From: Rubrolithibacter danxiaensis
GTDB taxonomy: Bacteria; Bacteroidota; Bacteroidia; Sphingobacteriales; Sphingobacteriaceae
Reading direction: 5' to 3'
Length of the DNA stretch: 64,000 nt
NCBI RefSeq assembly: GCF_047272945.1
Contig: NZ_JBKOPS010000012.1
Location: 1 to 64,000 of the forward strand
Shown one piece after another: positions 8,314 through 18,308 of the stretch (positions are counted from its first letter, which is position 1; each line of letters opens with the position of its first letter). The position numbers were made by a program, and so were the translations under genes. The notes under the pieces are model-generated. The model was not told where the DNA came from. It saw only the letters and a program-made list of their open reading frames with translations, and made no database searches.

Positions 8314-9372
8314 ATGGCAAAATTAAATTTCGGCGGAACTGAAGAAAATGTAGTAACCCGCGAAGAGTTTCCATTATCAAAAGCTCAGGAAGTTTTAAAA
8401 AACGAAACAGTAGCTGTTATTGGTTACGGTGTACAGGGCCCTGGTCAGGCATTAAATCAAAAAGACAATGGTATTAATGTTATAGTTGGCCAGCGTAAAA
8501 ATTCTAAAACATGGGATAAAGCAGTTGCCGACGGATTTGTGCCAGGTGAAACTCTTTTTGAAATTGAAGAAGCTCTTGAAAGAGGAACTATCATTTGCTA
8601 CCTGTTAAGTGATGCTGCCCAAATCGAATTGTGGCCAACTGTAAAAAAACACCTTACCCCGGGTAAAGCCCTTTATTTCTCTCATGGATTCGGAATTACA
8701 TTCAACGAGCAAACTGGCATTATCCCTCCTGCTGATGTAGACGTGTTTCTAGTAGCGCCAAAAGGATCTGGTACTTCATTACGCCGTATGTTCCTTGAAG
8801 GTCGCGGACTTAACTCAAGCTTTGCAATTTTCCAGGATGCAACAGGTAAAGCATGGGAAAGAGTTGTAGCACTTGGCATTGCGGTAGGAAGTGGTTACTT
8901 ATTCGAAACTGATTTCAAAAAAGAAGTTTATAGCGATTTAACCGGAGAACGCGGAACATTGATGGGATGTATCCAGGGAATTTTTGCTGCCCAGTACGAA
9001 GTTCTACGCAGTAAAGGACATACTCCTTCTGAAGCATTTAACGAAACTGTTGAGGAGTTAACTCAGTCGTTAATGCCATTAGTAGCAGAAAACGGCATGG
9101 ACTGGATGTATGCAAACTGCTCTACAACTGCCCAACGCGGCGCTTTAGACTGGTGGAAAAAATTCAAAGATGCTACCAAACCGGTTTTTGAAGAACTTTA
9201 CGAAAGCGTGGCAACCGGAAAAGAATCTCAACGTTCAATAGATCTTAACAGCCAGCCTGATTATCGTGTAAAACTGGAGGCTGAACTTAAAGAACTTCGT
9301 GAAAGCGAACTATGGCAGGCAGGTAAAACAGTAAGAAGTTTACGTCCTGAGAACCAATCTGTAGAAGCATAA
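8314..9372 (+). CDS. ilvC: Ketol-acid reductoisomerase
   Basis: IlvC isomerises and reduces 2-acetolactate and 2-aceto-2-hydroxybutyrate with NADPH and Mg2+. The Rossmann loop reads VIGYGVQGPGQALN (residues 35-48); the usual GH of the GSQGHA motif is GP here, which I have seen as normal in Bacteroidota enzymes. SHGFGITF carries the active-site histidine. The metal-binding helices include DLTGERGTLMGCIQG and the Glu-rich ETVEELTQSL segment. Its 352 residues place it with the single-knot class I enzymes. A 10-bp inverted repeat follows in the gap to leuA. Confidence 0.95.
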   Translation: MAKLNFGGTEENVVTREEFPLSKAQEVLKNETVAVIGYGVQGPGQALNQKDNGINVIVGQRKNSKTWDKAVADGFVPGETLFEIEEALERGTIICYLLSDAAQIELWPTVKKHLTPGKALYFSHGFGITFNEQTGIIPPADVDVFLVAPKGSGTSLRRMFLEGRGLNSSFAIFQDATGKAWERVVALGIAVGSGYLFETDFKKEVYSDLTGERGTLMGCIQGIFAAQYEVLRSKGHTPSEAFNETVEELTQSLMPLVAENGMDWMYANCSTTAQRGALDWWKKFKDATKPVFEELYESVATGKESQRSIDLNSQPDYRVKLEAELKELRESELWQAGKTVRSLRPENQSVEA

Positions 9373-9420
9373 GAAAGGTAAAAGCTGAAAGGCAAAGCAT
9401 TAATACCGATCAGACAGATA

Positions 9421-9463
9421 TAAGTAGCGGCCGTCACACATCAGTTGTTGATACCGCTACTTA
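9421..9463 (+). repeat. Perfect 10-bp inverted repeat between ilvC and leuA
   Basis: TAAGTAGCGG (9421-9430) and CCGCTACTTA (9454-9463) form a perfect stem with a 23-base loop. No U-tract follows, so it is not a simple terminator. The same gap also holds three TTGATAC copies (around 9447, 9488 and 9502). It may be an RNA processing or stability site at the ilv/leu boundary. Confidence 0.5.
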
Positions 9464-9520
9464 ATTAACTAAATATCATATCAGTCTTTGATACTAAATA
9501 CTTGATACTATACTAACAAC

Positions 9521-11035
9521 ATGTTACACGATCCTAACCGTATATTTATTTTTGACACCACGCTTCGTGATGGAGAACAAGTACCAGGTTCACAGCTTAC
9601 AACTCCCGAAAAGATAATTATTGGAGAAGCTCTTCAGGAACTGGGCGTAGATATTATTGAAGCCGGCTTCCCTATTTCAAGCCCCGGCGATTTTCAAAGC
9701 GTGGTTGAACTGTCAAAGGTAATTCGCAATCCTATAATTTGTGCACTTACACGAGCAAATAAAGGAGATATAGATTGTGCAGCAGAAGCATTAAAACATG
9801 CCAAACACCCTCGTATCCATACAGGCATTGGCTCTTCAGACATGCATATTCAATACAAATTCAACAGCACCCGTGAGGCTATTCTTGAACGTGCCGTTGA
9901 AGCAGTAAAATATGCAAAAAAGTTTGTTGAAGATATTGAATTCTATGCTGAAGACGCAGGGAGAGCAGATAATGTATATCTGGCTCAAATGATCGAAGCA
10001 GTAATTGCGGCAGGTGCAACAGTAGTTAATATTCCCGACACAAACGGATATTGCCTGCCCGAACAATACGGTGCTAAAATCAAATTCCTGAAAGAGAATG
10101 TAAAAAACATTGATCAGGCAATAATTTCTGTTCATTGCCACAATGATTTAGGTTTGGCAACGGCAAACAGTATTGCCGGACTGCAAAACGGAGCTCGCCA
10201 GGTAGAATGTACCATTAATGGCATTGGTGAACGTGCCGGCAATACATCATTGGAAGAAGTGGTTATGATTCTGAACACACATAAATCGCTCGGATACCAC
10301 GAAAAAATAAATATAAATACAAAAAAACTATACCCATTAAGCGGAATGGTGAGCCGTATGATGCGGATGCCGGTCCAATCCAACAAGGCAATCGTCGGCC
10401 GGAATGCATTTGCGCATAGCTCTGGCATTCACCAGGATGGCGTATTAAAACACCGCGAAACGTATGAGATAATGAACCCCGAAGATGTGGGTATCGACCA
10501 GTCTGAAATTATTCTCACTGCCCGAAGTGGTCGTCATGCGCTTAAACACCACCTGGAACGCCTGGGCTATTCAATCGATCGTATTGATCTTGACCAGACT
10601 TATCAGCGTTTCCTTGTAATGGCCGACGAGAAAAAAGAAATCAAAGACGACGACCTTCTGCAACTGATGGGCGATGAGACAGAATCAAACTTCAAAAATG
10701 GCGTAACAATTAATTCATTGTACGTTACTACTGGCGATCAGGCTGATCCGCAGGCTACAGTTAAGCTAAGCTATAAAGGAACTGAACGCGAAGCCACCGC
10801 ATCAGGAAATGGTCCGGTAAGTGCAACTATTAAAGCCATAGAGAGTATACTTGGCAATCACGTAGAAATTAAAGAGTTTAATATTCATTCCATTCACGGT
10901 GGAAGCGATGATGTATCTAAAGTAGATATGCGTGTTATTCATGAAGATAAGTCCTATATGGGATATGGCTTCAGCACAGATATCGTCAGAGCATCTGCAA
11001 ATGCATACCTGGATGCACTGAATAAATTTGTATAA
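9521..11035 (+). CDS. leuA: 2-isopropylmalate synthase
   Basis: LeuA condenses acetyl-CoA with 2-oxoisovalerate, the committed step of leucine synthesis. The TIM-barrel begins with FDTTLRDGEQVPG (Arg16, Asp17) and has the metal ligands in HCHNDLGLATAN. The NGIGERAGNTSLEEVV motif is that of true IPMS. The C-terminal LeuA regulatory domain occupies about residues 375-504 and should bind leucine. At 504 residues it matches long bacterial IPMS. The second HMGL-type synthase in this cluster has different specificity residues (see cimA), which supports this one as the leucine enzyme. Confidence 0.94.
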   Translation: MLHDPNRIFIFDTTLRDGEQVPGSQLTTPEKIIIGEALQELGVDIIEAGFPISSPGDFQSVVELSKVIRNPIICALTRANKGDIDCAAEALKHAKHPRIHTGIGSSDMHIQYKFNSTREAILERAVEAVKYAKKFVEDIEFYAEDAGRADNVYLAQMIEAVIAAGATVVNIPDTNGYCLPEQYGAKIKFLKENVKNIDQAIISVHCHNDLGLATANSIAGLQNGARQVECTINGIGERAGNTSLEEVVMILNTHKSLGYHEKININTKKLYPLSGMVSRMMRMPVQSNKAIVGRNAFAHSSGIHQDGVLKHRETYEIMNPEDVGIDQSEIILTARSGRHALKHHLERLGYSIDRIDLDQTYQRFLVMADEKKEIKDDDLLQLMGDETESNFKNGVTINSLYVTTGDQADPQATVKLSYKGTEREATASGNGPVSATIKAIESILGNHVEIKEFNIHSIHGGSDDVSKVDMRVIHEDKSYMGYGFSTDIVRASANAYLDALNKFV

Positions 11036-11119
11036 AACCGTTCTCCTAAGCAACCGGAGGCGAATTTAAAGGATAGAAATCCTATATAGAAGAGTAAAAA
11101 CAATAGCTAAAAATAAAAA

Positions 11120-12538
11120 ATGAGCAAGACATTATTTGACAAGGTGTGGGACTCGCATGTGGTACGCAAAATTGAAGGAGGTCCCGATGTGTTATTTATC
11201 GATCGCCATTTAATTCATGAGGTTACCAGCCCGGTAGCTTTCTTAGGGTTAAAAAGCAGGGGAATCAATGTATTATATCCTGAACGTACATTTGCTACTG
11301 CAGATCATAATACCCCAACTATCAATCAACACTTACCGGTTGCCGACCCGCTCTCGGCTAATCAGTTAAAAGCATTAGAGCAAAATGCGAATGCATATGG
11401 AATTCGCCACTGGGGGCTTGGCCACCAAAAAAATGGCATTGTACACGTTGTAGGGCCTGAAAATGGCATTACACAACCCGGTGCAACCATAGTATGCGGC
11501 GATTCACACACTTCAACTCACGGCGCTTTTGGAGCGATTGCTTTTGGTATTGGAACATCAGAAGTTGAAATGGTATTGGCTTCTCAATGTATTATGCAGC
11601 CTAAGCCTAAAAAAATGCGTATCAATGTAACCGGATCACTTAGCAAAGGTGTTACTCCGAAAGATGTTGCATTGTTTATCATTTCCAAACTCACTACATC
11701 AGGTGCTACCGGTTATTTTGTAGAATATGCCGGTGAAGTTTTTGAAAAAATGAGTATGGAAGGCCGCATGACCGTATGTAACCTGAGTATTGAAATGGGA
11801 GCACGTGGCGGTATGATTGCCCCAGACGAAACTACTTTTAGCTATATCCAAGGCAGAGAATTTACACCGAAAGGCGACGCATGGGATAAAGCGATGGCTT
11901 ACTGGCAAACCCTTAAGACCGACGCCGACGCTGTTTTCGATAAAGAATTTACTTTTGATGGCAGCAGCATCGAACCAATGATTACCTACGGAACAAATCC
12001 AGGTATGGGCATGGGCATTTCAAACCACATACCTAACGCAACTGAGGTTGAGGGAGGTGTTGCCACATACGAAAAATCATTAGGCTATATGGGTTTCCAC
12101 GAAGGTGAATCTATGCTTGGTAAAAAGGTAGACTATGTTTTTGTGGGCAGCTGTACCAATGGGCGTATTGAAGACTTCAGAGCATTTACCTCTCTTATTA
12201 AAGGAAAGAAAAAAGCAGATGATGTTACTGTCTGGTTGGTTCCCGGCTCTCACATTGTTGAAGAACAGATAAAAAAAGAAGGATTACTGGATATTTTAAC
12301 AGAAGCAGGCTTCACCTTACGTCAACCCGGATGTTCTGCATGCCTTGCAATGAACGATGATAAAGTTCCTGCAGGTAAATATGCTGTAAGTACTTCAAAC
12401 AGAAATTTTGAAGGAAGGCAAGGCCCGGGAGCACGAACAATGCTTGCCAGTCCGCTTGTTGCTGCAGCTGCAGCTGTTACCGGAGTAGTTACAGATCCAA
12501 GGACTTTAATCGAAGATAAAACTTTAGAATTAGCGTAA
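11120..12538 (+). CDS. leuC: 3-isopropylmalate dehydratase large subunit
   Basis: LeuC is the [4Fe-4S] aconitase-family subunit that, with LeuD, isomerises 2- to 3-isopropylmalate; the same complex acts on citramalate. The cluster ligands are in FVGSCTNGRIEDF and GCSACLAMN. The substrate-side motif CGDSHTSTHGAFGA is intact. The length of 472 residues is standard. The N-terminus (MSKTLFDKVWDSHVV) is the usual LeuC start. leuD follows after a repeat-bearing spacer. Confidence 0.96.
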   Translation: MSKTLFDKVWDSHVVRKIEGGPDVLFIDRHLIHEVTSPVAFLGLKSRGINVLYPERTFATADHNTPTINQHLPVADPLSANQLKALEQNANAYGIRHWGLGHQKNGIVHVVGPENGITQPGATIVCGDSHTSTHGAFGAIAFGIGTSEVEMVLASQCIMQPKPKKMRINVTGSLSKGVTPKDVALFIISKLTTSGATGYFVEYAGEVFEKMSMEGRMTVCNLSIEMGARGGMIAPDETTFSYIQGREFTPKGDAWDKAMAYWQTLKTDADAVFDKEFTFDGSSIEPMITYGTNPGMGMGISNHIPNATEVEGGVATYEKSLGYMGFHEGESMLGKKVDYVFVGSCTNGRIEDFRAFTSLIKGKKKADDVTVWLVPGSHIVEEQIKKEGLLDILTEAGFTLRQPGCSACLAMNDDKVPAGKYAVSTSNRNFEGRQGPGARTMLASPLVAAAAAVTGVVTDPRTLIEDKTLELA

Positions 12539-12541
12539 AGA

Positions 12542-12619
12542 AGAGGTTAAAGGCGAAAGCTTAAAGTTCAAAGGGGCAGCAATGTTTTAAATATGCTTAA
12601 TCCCAGATCTTTACCCTCT
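12542..12619 (+). repeat. Inverted repeat spacer between leuC and leuD
   Basis: AGAGGTTAAAG (12542-12552) is complementary at 10 of 11 positions to CTTTACCCTCT (12609-12619). The left half is purine-rich and the right half pyrimidine-rich. An ORF extension upstream of leuD reads through the right half, which argues for the later leuD start at 12650. Confidence 0.45.
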
Positions 12620-12649
12620 TACCTTTTACCGAATAAACTTTTAATAACA

Positions 12650-13246
12650 ATGGCTTACGACAAATTTACGATATTAAAAAGCACAGTAGTTCCTCTTCCT
12701 ATTGAGAATGTGGATACTGACCAGATCATACCCGCCCGTTTTTTGAAAGCAACGGAGCGTGTTGGGTTTGGAGACAATTTATTCCGCGACTGGAGGTACA
12801 ATTCTGACAATACTCCTAAAGCTGACTTTGTTCTTAACAATCCCGTTTACCGCGGCAAAATACTTGTTGGTGGAAAAAACTTTGGTTCTGGTTCTTCCAG
12901 AGAACATGCAGCCTGGGCGGTTTATGATTATGGATTCAGATGCGTGGTATCCAGTTTCTTTGCTGATATTTTTAAGAACAACTGCTTAAATATCGGAGTA
13001 TTACCTGTGCAGGTTAGCGCAGAATTTCTGCAAAAAATATTTGATGCTGTTTATGCAAATCCGCAAACAGAACTTGAGATCAATTTACCTGTACAAACAA
13101 TTACATTGTTATCAACTGGTGAGCAGGAAAAATTCGATATCAGCCCTTATAAAAAAGAAAACATGCAAAACGGGTTTGATGATATTGATTATCTGCAAAA
13201 TATAAAAGGTGATATCCAGCAATTTGCTGAAAAATTACCGTTCTAA
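12650..13246 (+). CDS. leuD: 3-isopropylmalate dehydratase small subunit
   Basis: LeuD is the swivelling domain partner of LeuC. MAYDKFTILKSTVVPLP is the family-typical start, so I use ATG 12650; an in-frame ATG at 12593 would add 19 residues encoded by the repeat spacer. NVDTDQIIPARFLK and FGSGSSREHAAWA are the conserved motifs. The length of 198 residues fits. A hairpin follows 35 bases downstream, before cimA. Confidence 0.95.
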   Translation: MAYDKFTILKSTVVPLPIENVDTDQIIPARFLKATERVGFGDNLFRDWRYNSDNTPKADFVLNNPVYRGKILVGGKNFGSGSSREHAAWAVYDYGFRCVVSSFFADIFKNNCLNIGVLPVQVSAEFLQKIFDAVYANPQTELEINLPVQTITLLSTGEQEKFDISPYKKENMQNGFDDIDYLQNIKGDIQQFAEKLPF

Positions 13247-13280
13247 GCAACGCTGAATACAATATAAATTTATCTGATAT

Positions 13281-13310
13281 AAAGGCGTTTCAAAATTTGA
13301 AGCGCCTTTT
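13281..13310 (+). terminator. Hairpin between leuD and cimA, possible partial terminator
   Basis: AAAGGCG (13281-13287) pairs with CGCCTTT (13303-13309), and the inner TTCAAA/TTTGAA also pairs, giving a long stem. Only four T residues follow, so termination is probably incomplete. The outer stem uses the same AAAGGCG/CGCCTTT sequence as the ilvD attenuator. Confidence 0.5.
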
Positions 13311-13358
13311 ATACAATTCTGCACAACTCTTAAAATAAATCAGGGGATAAGCAATTAA

Positions 13359-14876
<1,518 letters not shown>

Positions 14877-14896
14877 TAGCAAGTTCAAGCACAACT

Positions 14897-15481
14897 ATGC
14901 CAATGATTGATACTGACATAAAAACTCCCCCTAATTTTAGAGATATTCAGCTGGAATCAGAACGAATAAAATTTTCAATGCCTTCTGATCTGCAAACAGG
15001 AAGTTTATTACGAACGCTGGTAACTTCCAAACCACACGGCTCTTTTTTAGAATTAGGTACAGGAACAGGCCTTTCACTATCGTGGATTGTTGAAGCAATG
15101 GATAAAGGCTCTACTGTAGTATCGGTTGATAACGACAAAGACTATCTTTCTATAGCAGAAACTTTTTTTTCAAATGATGAGCGGGTATCAATTATTTGCG
15201 AAGACGGAAGCCACTGGATAAAGAATAATCAGGACAAAAAATTCGATTTAATATTTGCCGATGCGTGGCCCGGTAAGTACGAGGCATTGGATGAAACCCT
15301 GAGCTTGTTAAAAATAGGAGGATTTTATATAATTGACGATATGCTGCCCCAACCCAACTGGCCCGAAGGCCATTCGGATAATGTGGATATTCTTATAAAA
15401 CACTTGGAAACCCGCAAAGACATACGGTTGACAAAAATCAATTGGTCAACAGGATTGATACTAATAGCAAAAATCAACTAA
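14897..15481 (+). CDS. Class I SAM-dependent methyltransferase of unknown substrate
   Basis: The 194-residue protein has a Rossmann methyltransferase core: FLELGTGTGLSLSWI (motif I, about residues 46-60), VVSVDNDKDY (motif II), FDLIFADAWPGKYEAL (motif IV) and GGFYIIDDMLPQPNW. It resembles small O-methyltransferases. Start choice is uncertain: ATG 14897 or 14903 both leave the cimA stop free, while longer frames overlap cimA. It sits between cimA and leuB, so it is transcribed with branched-chain amino acid genes, but nothing in the pathway needs a methyl transfer. The substrate cannot be told from sequence. Confidence 0.75.
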   Translation: MPMIDTDIKTPPNFRDIQLESERIKFSMPSDLQTGSLLRTLVTSKPHGSFLELGTGTGLSLSWIVEAMDKGSTVVSVDNDKDYLSIAETFFSNDERVSIICEDGSHWIKNNQDKKFDLIFADAWPGKYEALDETLSLLKIGGFYIIDDMLPQPNWPEGHSDNVDILIKHLETRKDIRLTKINWSTGLILIAKIN

Positions 15482-15547
15482 GGCCTTTTTAAAAAGGTAC
15501 AAGTTTACATATAGCAATAAACCAGAACAAAGATTAAAACTTAAACA

Positions 15548-16609
15548 ATGAAATTAAACATCGCTCTTTTGCCGGGAGACGGAATTGGCCCTGAAGTTAT
15601 AGATCAGGCAGTAAAGGTAGTAAATGCAGTAGCAAATAAATTCAGTCACGAAGTTAGCTGGACATCCGCCTTAACCGGAGCGGCAGCAATAGATGCAGTA
15701 GGCGAACCTTATCCGGATGCGACTCATGAAATATGTATGGCAGCAGATGCCGTTCTGTTTGGAGCAATCGGACATCCTCGTTTTGACAATGATCCCAAAG
15801 CAACCGTTCGCCCTGAGCAGGGACTGCTTAAAATGCGTAAGAAATTAGGCCTGTTTGCAAATGTACGCCCTACTTTCACTTTCCCTTCTTTAATTGATAA
15901 TTCCCCTTTAAAAAGAGAACGCATTGAAGGTACAGACCTTGTCATTCTGCGTGAATTGACAGGTGGTATTTATTTCGGCGAAAGAGGAAGAAAAGACGAC
16001 GGTAACACCGCTTTTGATACCTGCACCTATACAAGGGAAGAAATAAAACGATTGGCAAAACTGGGTTTTGAAATGGCGATGTCACGCAGAAAAAAATTAT
16101 GCTGTGTAGATAAAGCAAACGTATTGGAAAGCTCCCGTTTATGGAGAGAAACAGTACAGGATATGGAAAAAGATTTTCCGGAAGTAGAAGTAAGCTATGA
16201 ATTTGTTGATGCGGTTGCAATGCGTCTCGTTCAATGGCCAAGCGCTTATGACGTAATTATAACTGAAAATCTTTTCGGAGATATTCTAACTGATGAGGCT
16301 TCCGTTATTTCCGGCTCAATGGGATTAATGCCGTCTTCTTCAATCGGTGTACATACTTCTTTGTTCGAGCCTATTCACGGTTCTTATCCCCAGGCGGCAG
16401 GTAAAGATATTGCCAATCCGCTTGCTACAGTATTATCGGCAGCCATGATGTTTGAAGATGCATTCGGCTTAAAAGAAGAAGCAGCGCTGATAAGAGAAGT
16501 TGTTAATAAATCATTAGCAAAAGGTATTGTAACCGAAGATCTTGCCGGAAAAGGAAACAAATCTTATAAAACCAGCGAGGTTGGAGACTGGCTGGCAAGT
16601 AACATTTAA
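15548..16609 (+). CDS. leuB: 3-isopropylmalate dehydrogenase
   Basis: LeuB oxidatively decarboxylates 3-isopropylmalate with NAD+, and also 3-methylmalate from the citramalate route. LLPGDGIGPEV starts the protein, RELTGGIYFGERGR carries substrate-binding residues, and VDKANVLESSRLWRE and ENLFGDILTDEAS complete the beta-decarboxylating dehydrogenase signature. GSYPQAAGKDIANPLA is the NAD-type adenine loop. The length of 353 residues is normal. A terminator follows about 55 bases later, marking the likely end of the main ilv-leu transcript. Confidence 0.96.
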   Translation: MKLNIALLPGDGIGPEVIDQAVKVVNAVANKFSHEVSWTSALTGAAAIDAVGEPYPDATHEICMAADAVLFGAIGHPRFDNDPKATVRPEQGLLKMRKKLGLFANVRPTFTFPSLIDNSPLKRERIEGTDLVILRELTGGIYFGERGRKDDGNTAFDTCTYTREEIKRLAKLGFEMAMSRRKKLCCVDKANVLESSRLWRETVQDMEKDFPEVEVSYEFVDAVAMRLVQWPSAYDVIITENLFGDILTDEASVISGSMGLMPSSSIGVHTSLFEPIHGSYPQAAGKDIANPLATVLSAAMMFEDAFGLKEEAALIREVVNKSLAKGIVTEDLAGKGNKSYKTSEVGDWLASNI

Positions 16610-16664
16610 ACAAAGTCAGGCTCGTATTGCTTTTAACACTTTTTTTAAATAGTACCTTTATATT

Positions 16665-16697
16665 AAAACCGCAGCTCTTGTAGAAGCGGTTTTTTTA
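16665..16697 (+). terminator. Rho-independent terminator after leuB
   Basis: AAACCGC (16666-16672) pairs with GCGGTTT (16686-16692), and TTTTTTT follows. It separates leuB from the ABM-domain gene and ilvA. Confidence 0.75.
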
Positions 16698-16713
16698 ATT
16701 TAAGCGAGGAATT

Positions 16714-17028
16714 ATGATTCTGGAAACAGCAATTCTTTATATAAAGCCTGGACAACAACACCTGTTTGAAAAAGATTTTGCCCTTGCAGGGAAGTATATC
16801 AGCTCGGTAAAAGGATATCTCGGGCACAAATTACTGAAATGCATAGAGCAGGATAACAAATATATGCTTTTTGTAGATTGGGAAAAACTGGAAGACCATA
16901 CCATTGGTTTTAGACAATCAGAAGCCTACACGTACTGGCGGAATTTGCTTCACCATTACTATCATCCCTTTCCGGCAGTAGAGCATCATGAAACATGTAT
17001 TACAAAAATTGCAAGGATAGATAGTTGA
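16714..17028 (+). CDS. Small antibiotic-biosynthesis-monooxygenase (ABM) domain protein
   Basis: This 104-residue protein has the dimeric alpha/beta-barrel ABM pattern: a first strand LETAILYIKPGQ, a helix with AGKYISSVKGYLGHKLL, the strand NKYMLFVDWE and a C-terminal helix with FRQSEAYTYWRNLLHHYY. Small ABM proteins of this size include quinol or quinone-modifying enzymes and many of unknown role. Its histidine-rich segment LLHHYYHPFPAVEHHE is noticeable. It is directly after the leuB terminator and 32 bases before ilvA, so it probably shares a transcript with ilvA. Confidence 0.7.
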   Translation: MILETAILYIKPGQQHLFEKDFALAGKYISSVKGYLGHKLLKCIEQDNKYMLFVDWEKLEDHTIGFRQSEAYTYWRNLLHHYYHPFPAVEHHETCITKIARIDS

Positions 17029-17060
17029 TCTGAAAAACACTATGATTAAGCATTAGCAAG

Positions 17061-18302
17061 ATGAATCTTACTCACTTAAACCCGATAGCAGCGCTTGAGC
17101 GATTAAAAAACGTCATTAAACGCACTCCGCTTATTTACAATGATCGACTTTCTGAAAAATATTCCTGTGAGATTTATCTTAAAAGAGAAGATCTCCAGGT
17201 GGTGAGGTCGTACAAACTTCGGGGAGCGTATAACATGATCAGCCAGCTAAATGCAGAAGAACTTTCAAAAGGTGTAGTCTGTGCAAGTGCAGGAAATCAT
17301 GCACAGGGAGTAGCTTTTTCATGCCGAAAATTAAACACACGGGGCGTTATCTTCATGCCCGAAAATACTCCCCGACAAAAAATTAGTCAGACACGCATGT
17401 TTGGCGACTCCGTTATAGAAATTATTTTAGTTGGAGATACCTTTGACGATTGCCTCCGGGAAGCGCTTGCTTACACAAAAGCTAATAACATGACCTTTAT
17501 TCCTCCCTTCGACAATTATAAAATAATTGAAGGGCAGGGTACTGTAGGAGTAGAAATATTGCAGGATCTACCCGACGCTGACATTGTTATAGTTCCTGTA
17601 GGTGGCGGAGGCCTTGCTGCCGGAGCAGGAAGCTATCTCAAGCAGGTAAATCCGGAAGTAAAAATTATCGGTGTCGAACCGGAAGGCGCCCCCTCTATGT
17701 TAACAGCATTACAATCCGGTGCTCCGGTAACATTACAGGAAATCAACCGTTTTGTAGACGGCGCTTCGGTAAAAAGGGCAGGCGAAATAACCTTTCCTAT
17801 TTGCAGGCAGGTTTTAGACGAAGTGGCTTTAGTTCCTGAAGGAAAAGTTTGTACTACCATTTTAAAGCTTTACAACGAAGATGCAATTGTTGCTGAACCT
17901 GCAGGAGCACTATCTATTGCCGCATTGGATTTCTTCACTGATAAAATTCGTGGGAAAAAAGTAGTGTGCATAGTAAGCGGAGGGAATAATGATATTGAGC
18001 GGATGCAGGAGATTAAAGAAAGATCTCTATTATACGAAGGGCTGAAGCACTATTTTGTTATAAGCTTTCCGCAACGTCCGGGAGCATTAAAAACCTTTGT
18101 TAACCATGTTCTTGGAACCGGCGACGATATTACCCGTTTTGAGTTTATTAAGAAAACAAACCGGGAAAGCGGTCCTGCATTGGTTGGAATAGAATTAAAG
18201 TCTTCAGATGATTATCCGGCGTTACTCCAGAAAATGAACGATTATAAATTCGATTATAAGGAAATAAACAAAGACCAAACGTTATTTGAATACCTGGTAT
18301 AG
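17061..18302 (+). CDS. ilvA: Threonine ammonia-lyase (threonine deaminase)
   Basis: IlvA deaminates threonine to 2-oxobutanoate for isoleucine synthesis, using pyridoxal phosphate. The lysine that binds PLP is Lys52 in VRSYKLRGAYN. SAGNHAQGVAF and the phosphate-binding VPVGGGGLAAG loop are intact. The C-terminal ACT-like segment (about residues 330-413, HYFVISFPQRPGALKTFVNHVL) makes it the one-regulatory-domain biosynthetic form of about 410 residues, rather than the longer E. coli IlvA. It converges on the ABC ATPase gene with a 6-base gap and no visible terminator. Confidence 0.93.
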   Translation: MNLTHLNPIAALERLKNVIKRTPLIYNDRLSEKYSCEIYLKREDLQVVRSYKLRGAYNMISQLNAEELSKGVVCASAGNHAQGVAFSCRKLNTRGVIFMPENTPRQKISQTRMFGDSVIEIILVGDTFDDCLREALAYTKANNMTFIPPFDNYKIIEGQGTVGVEILQDLPDADIVIVPVGGGGLAAGAGSYLKQVNPEVKIIGVEPEGAPSMLTALQSGAPVTLQEINRFVDGASVKRAGEITFPICRQVLDEVALVPEGKVCTTILKLYNEDAIVAEPAGALSIAALDFFTDKIRGKKVVCIVSGGNNDIERMQEIKERSLLYEGLKHYFVISFPQRPGALKTFVNHVLGTGDDITRFEFIKKTNRESGPALVGIELKSSDDYPALLQKMNDYKFDYKEINKDQTLFEYLV

Positions 18303-18308
18303 ATAATA

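Noticed and set aside
12593..12649. In-frame ATG giving leuD 19 extra residues
   Set aside because: The extra residues come from the repeat spacer and are not part of the LeuD family start; ATG 12650 is the conserved start.
12759..12989. A 76-residue plus-strand frame inside leuD
   Set aside because: It overlaps leuD completely in another frame and has no family features.
13281..13310. The leuD-cimA hairpin as a definite operon end
   Set aside because: Only four T residues follow and cimA is needed with leuB, so full termination is unlikely; listed as a possible partial terminator.
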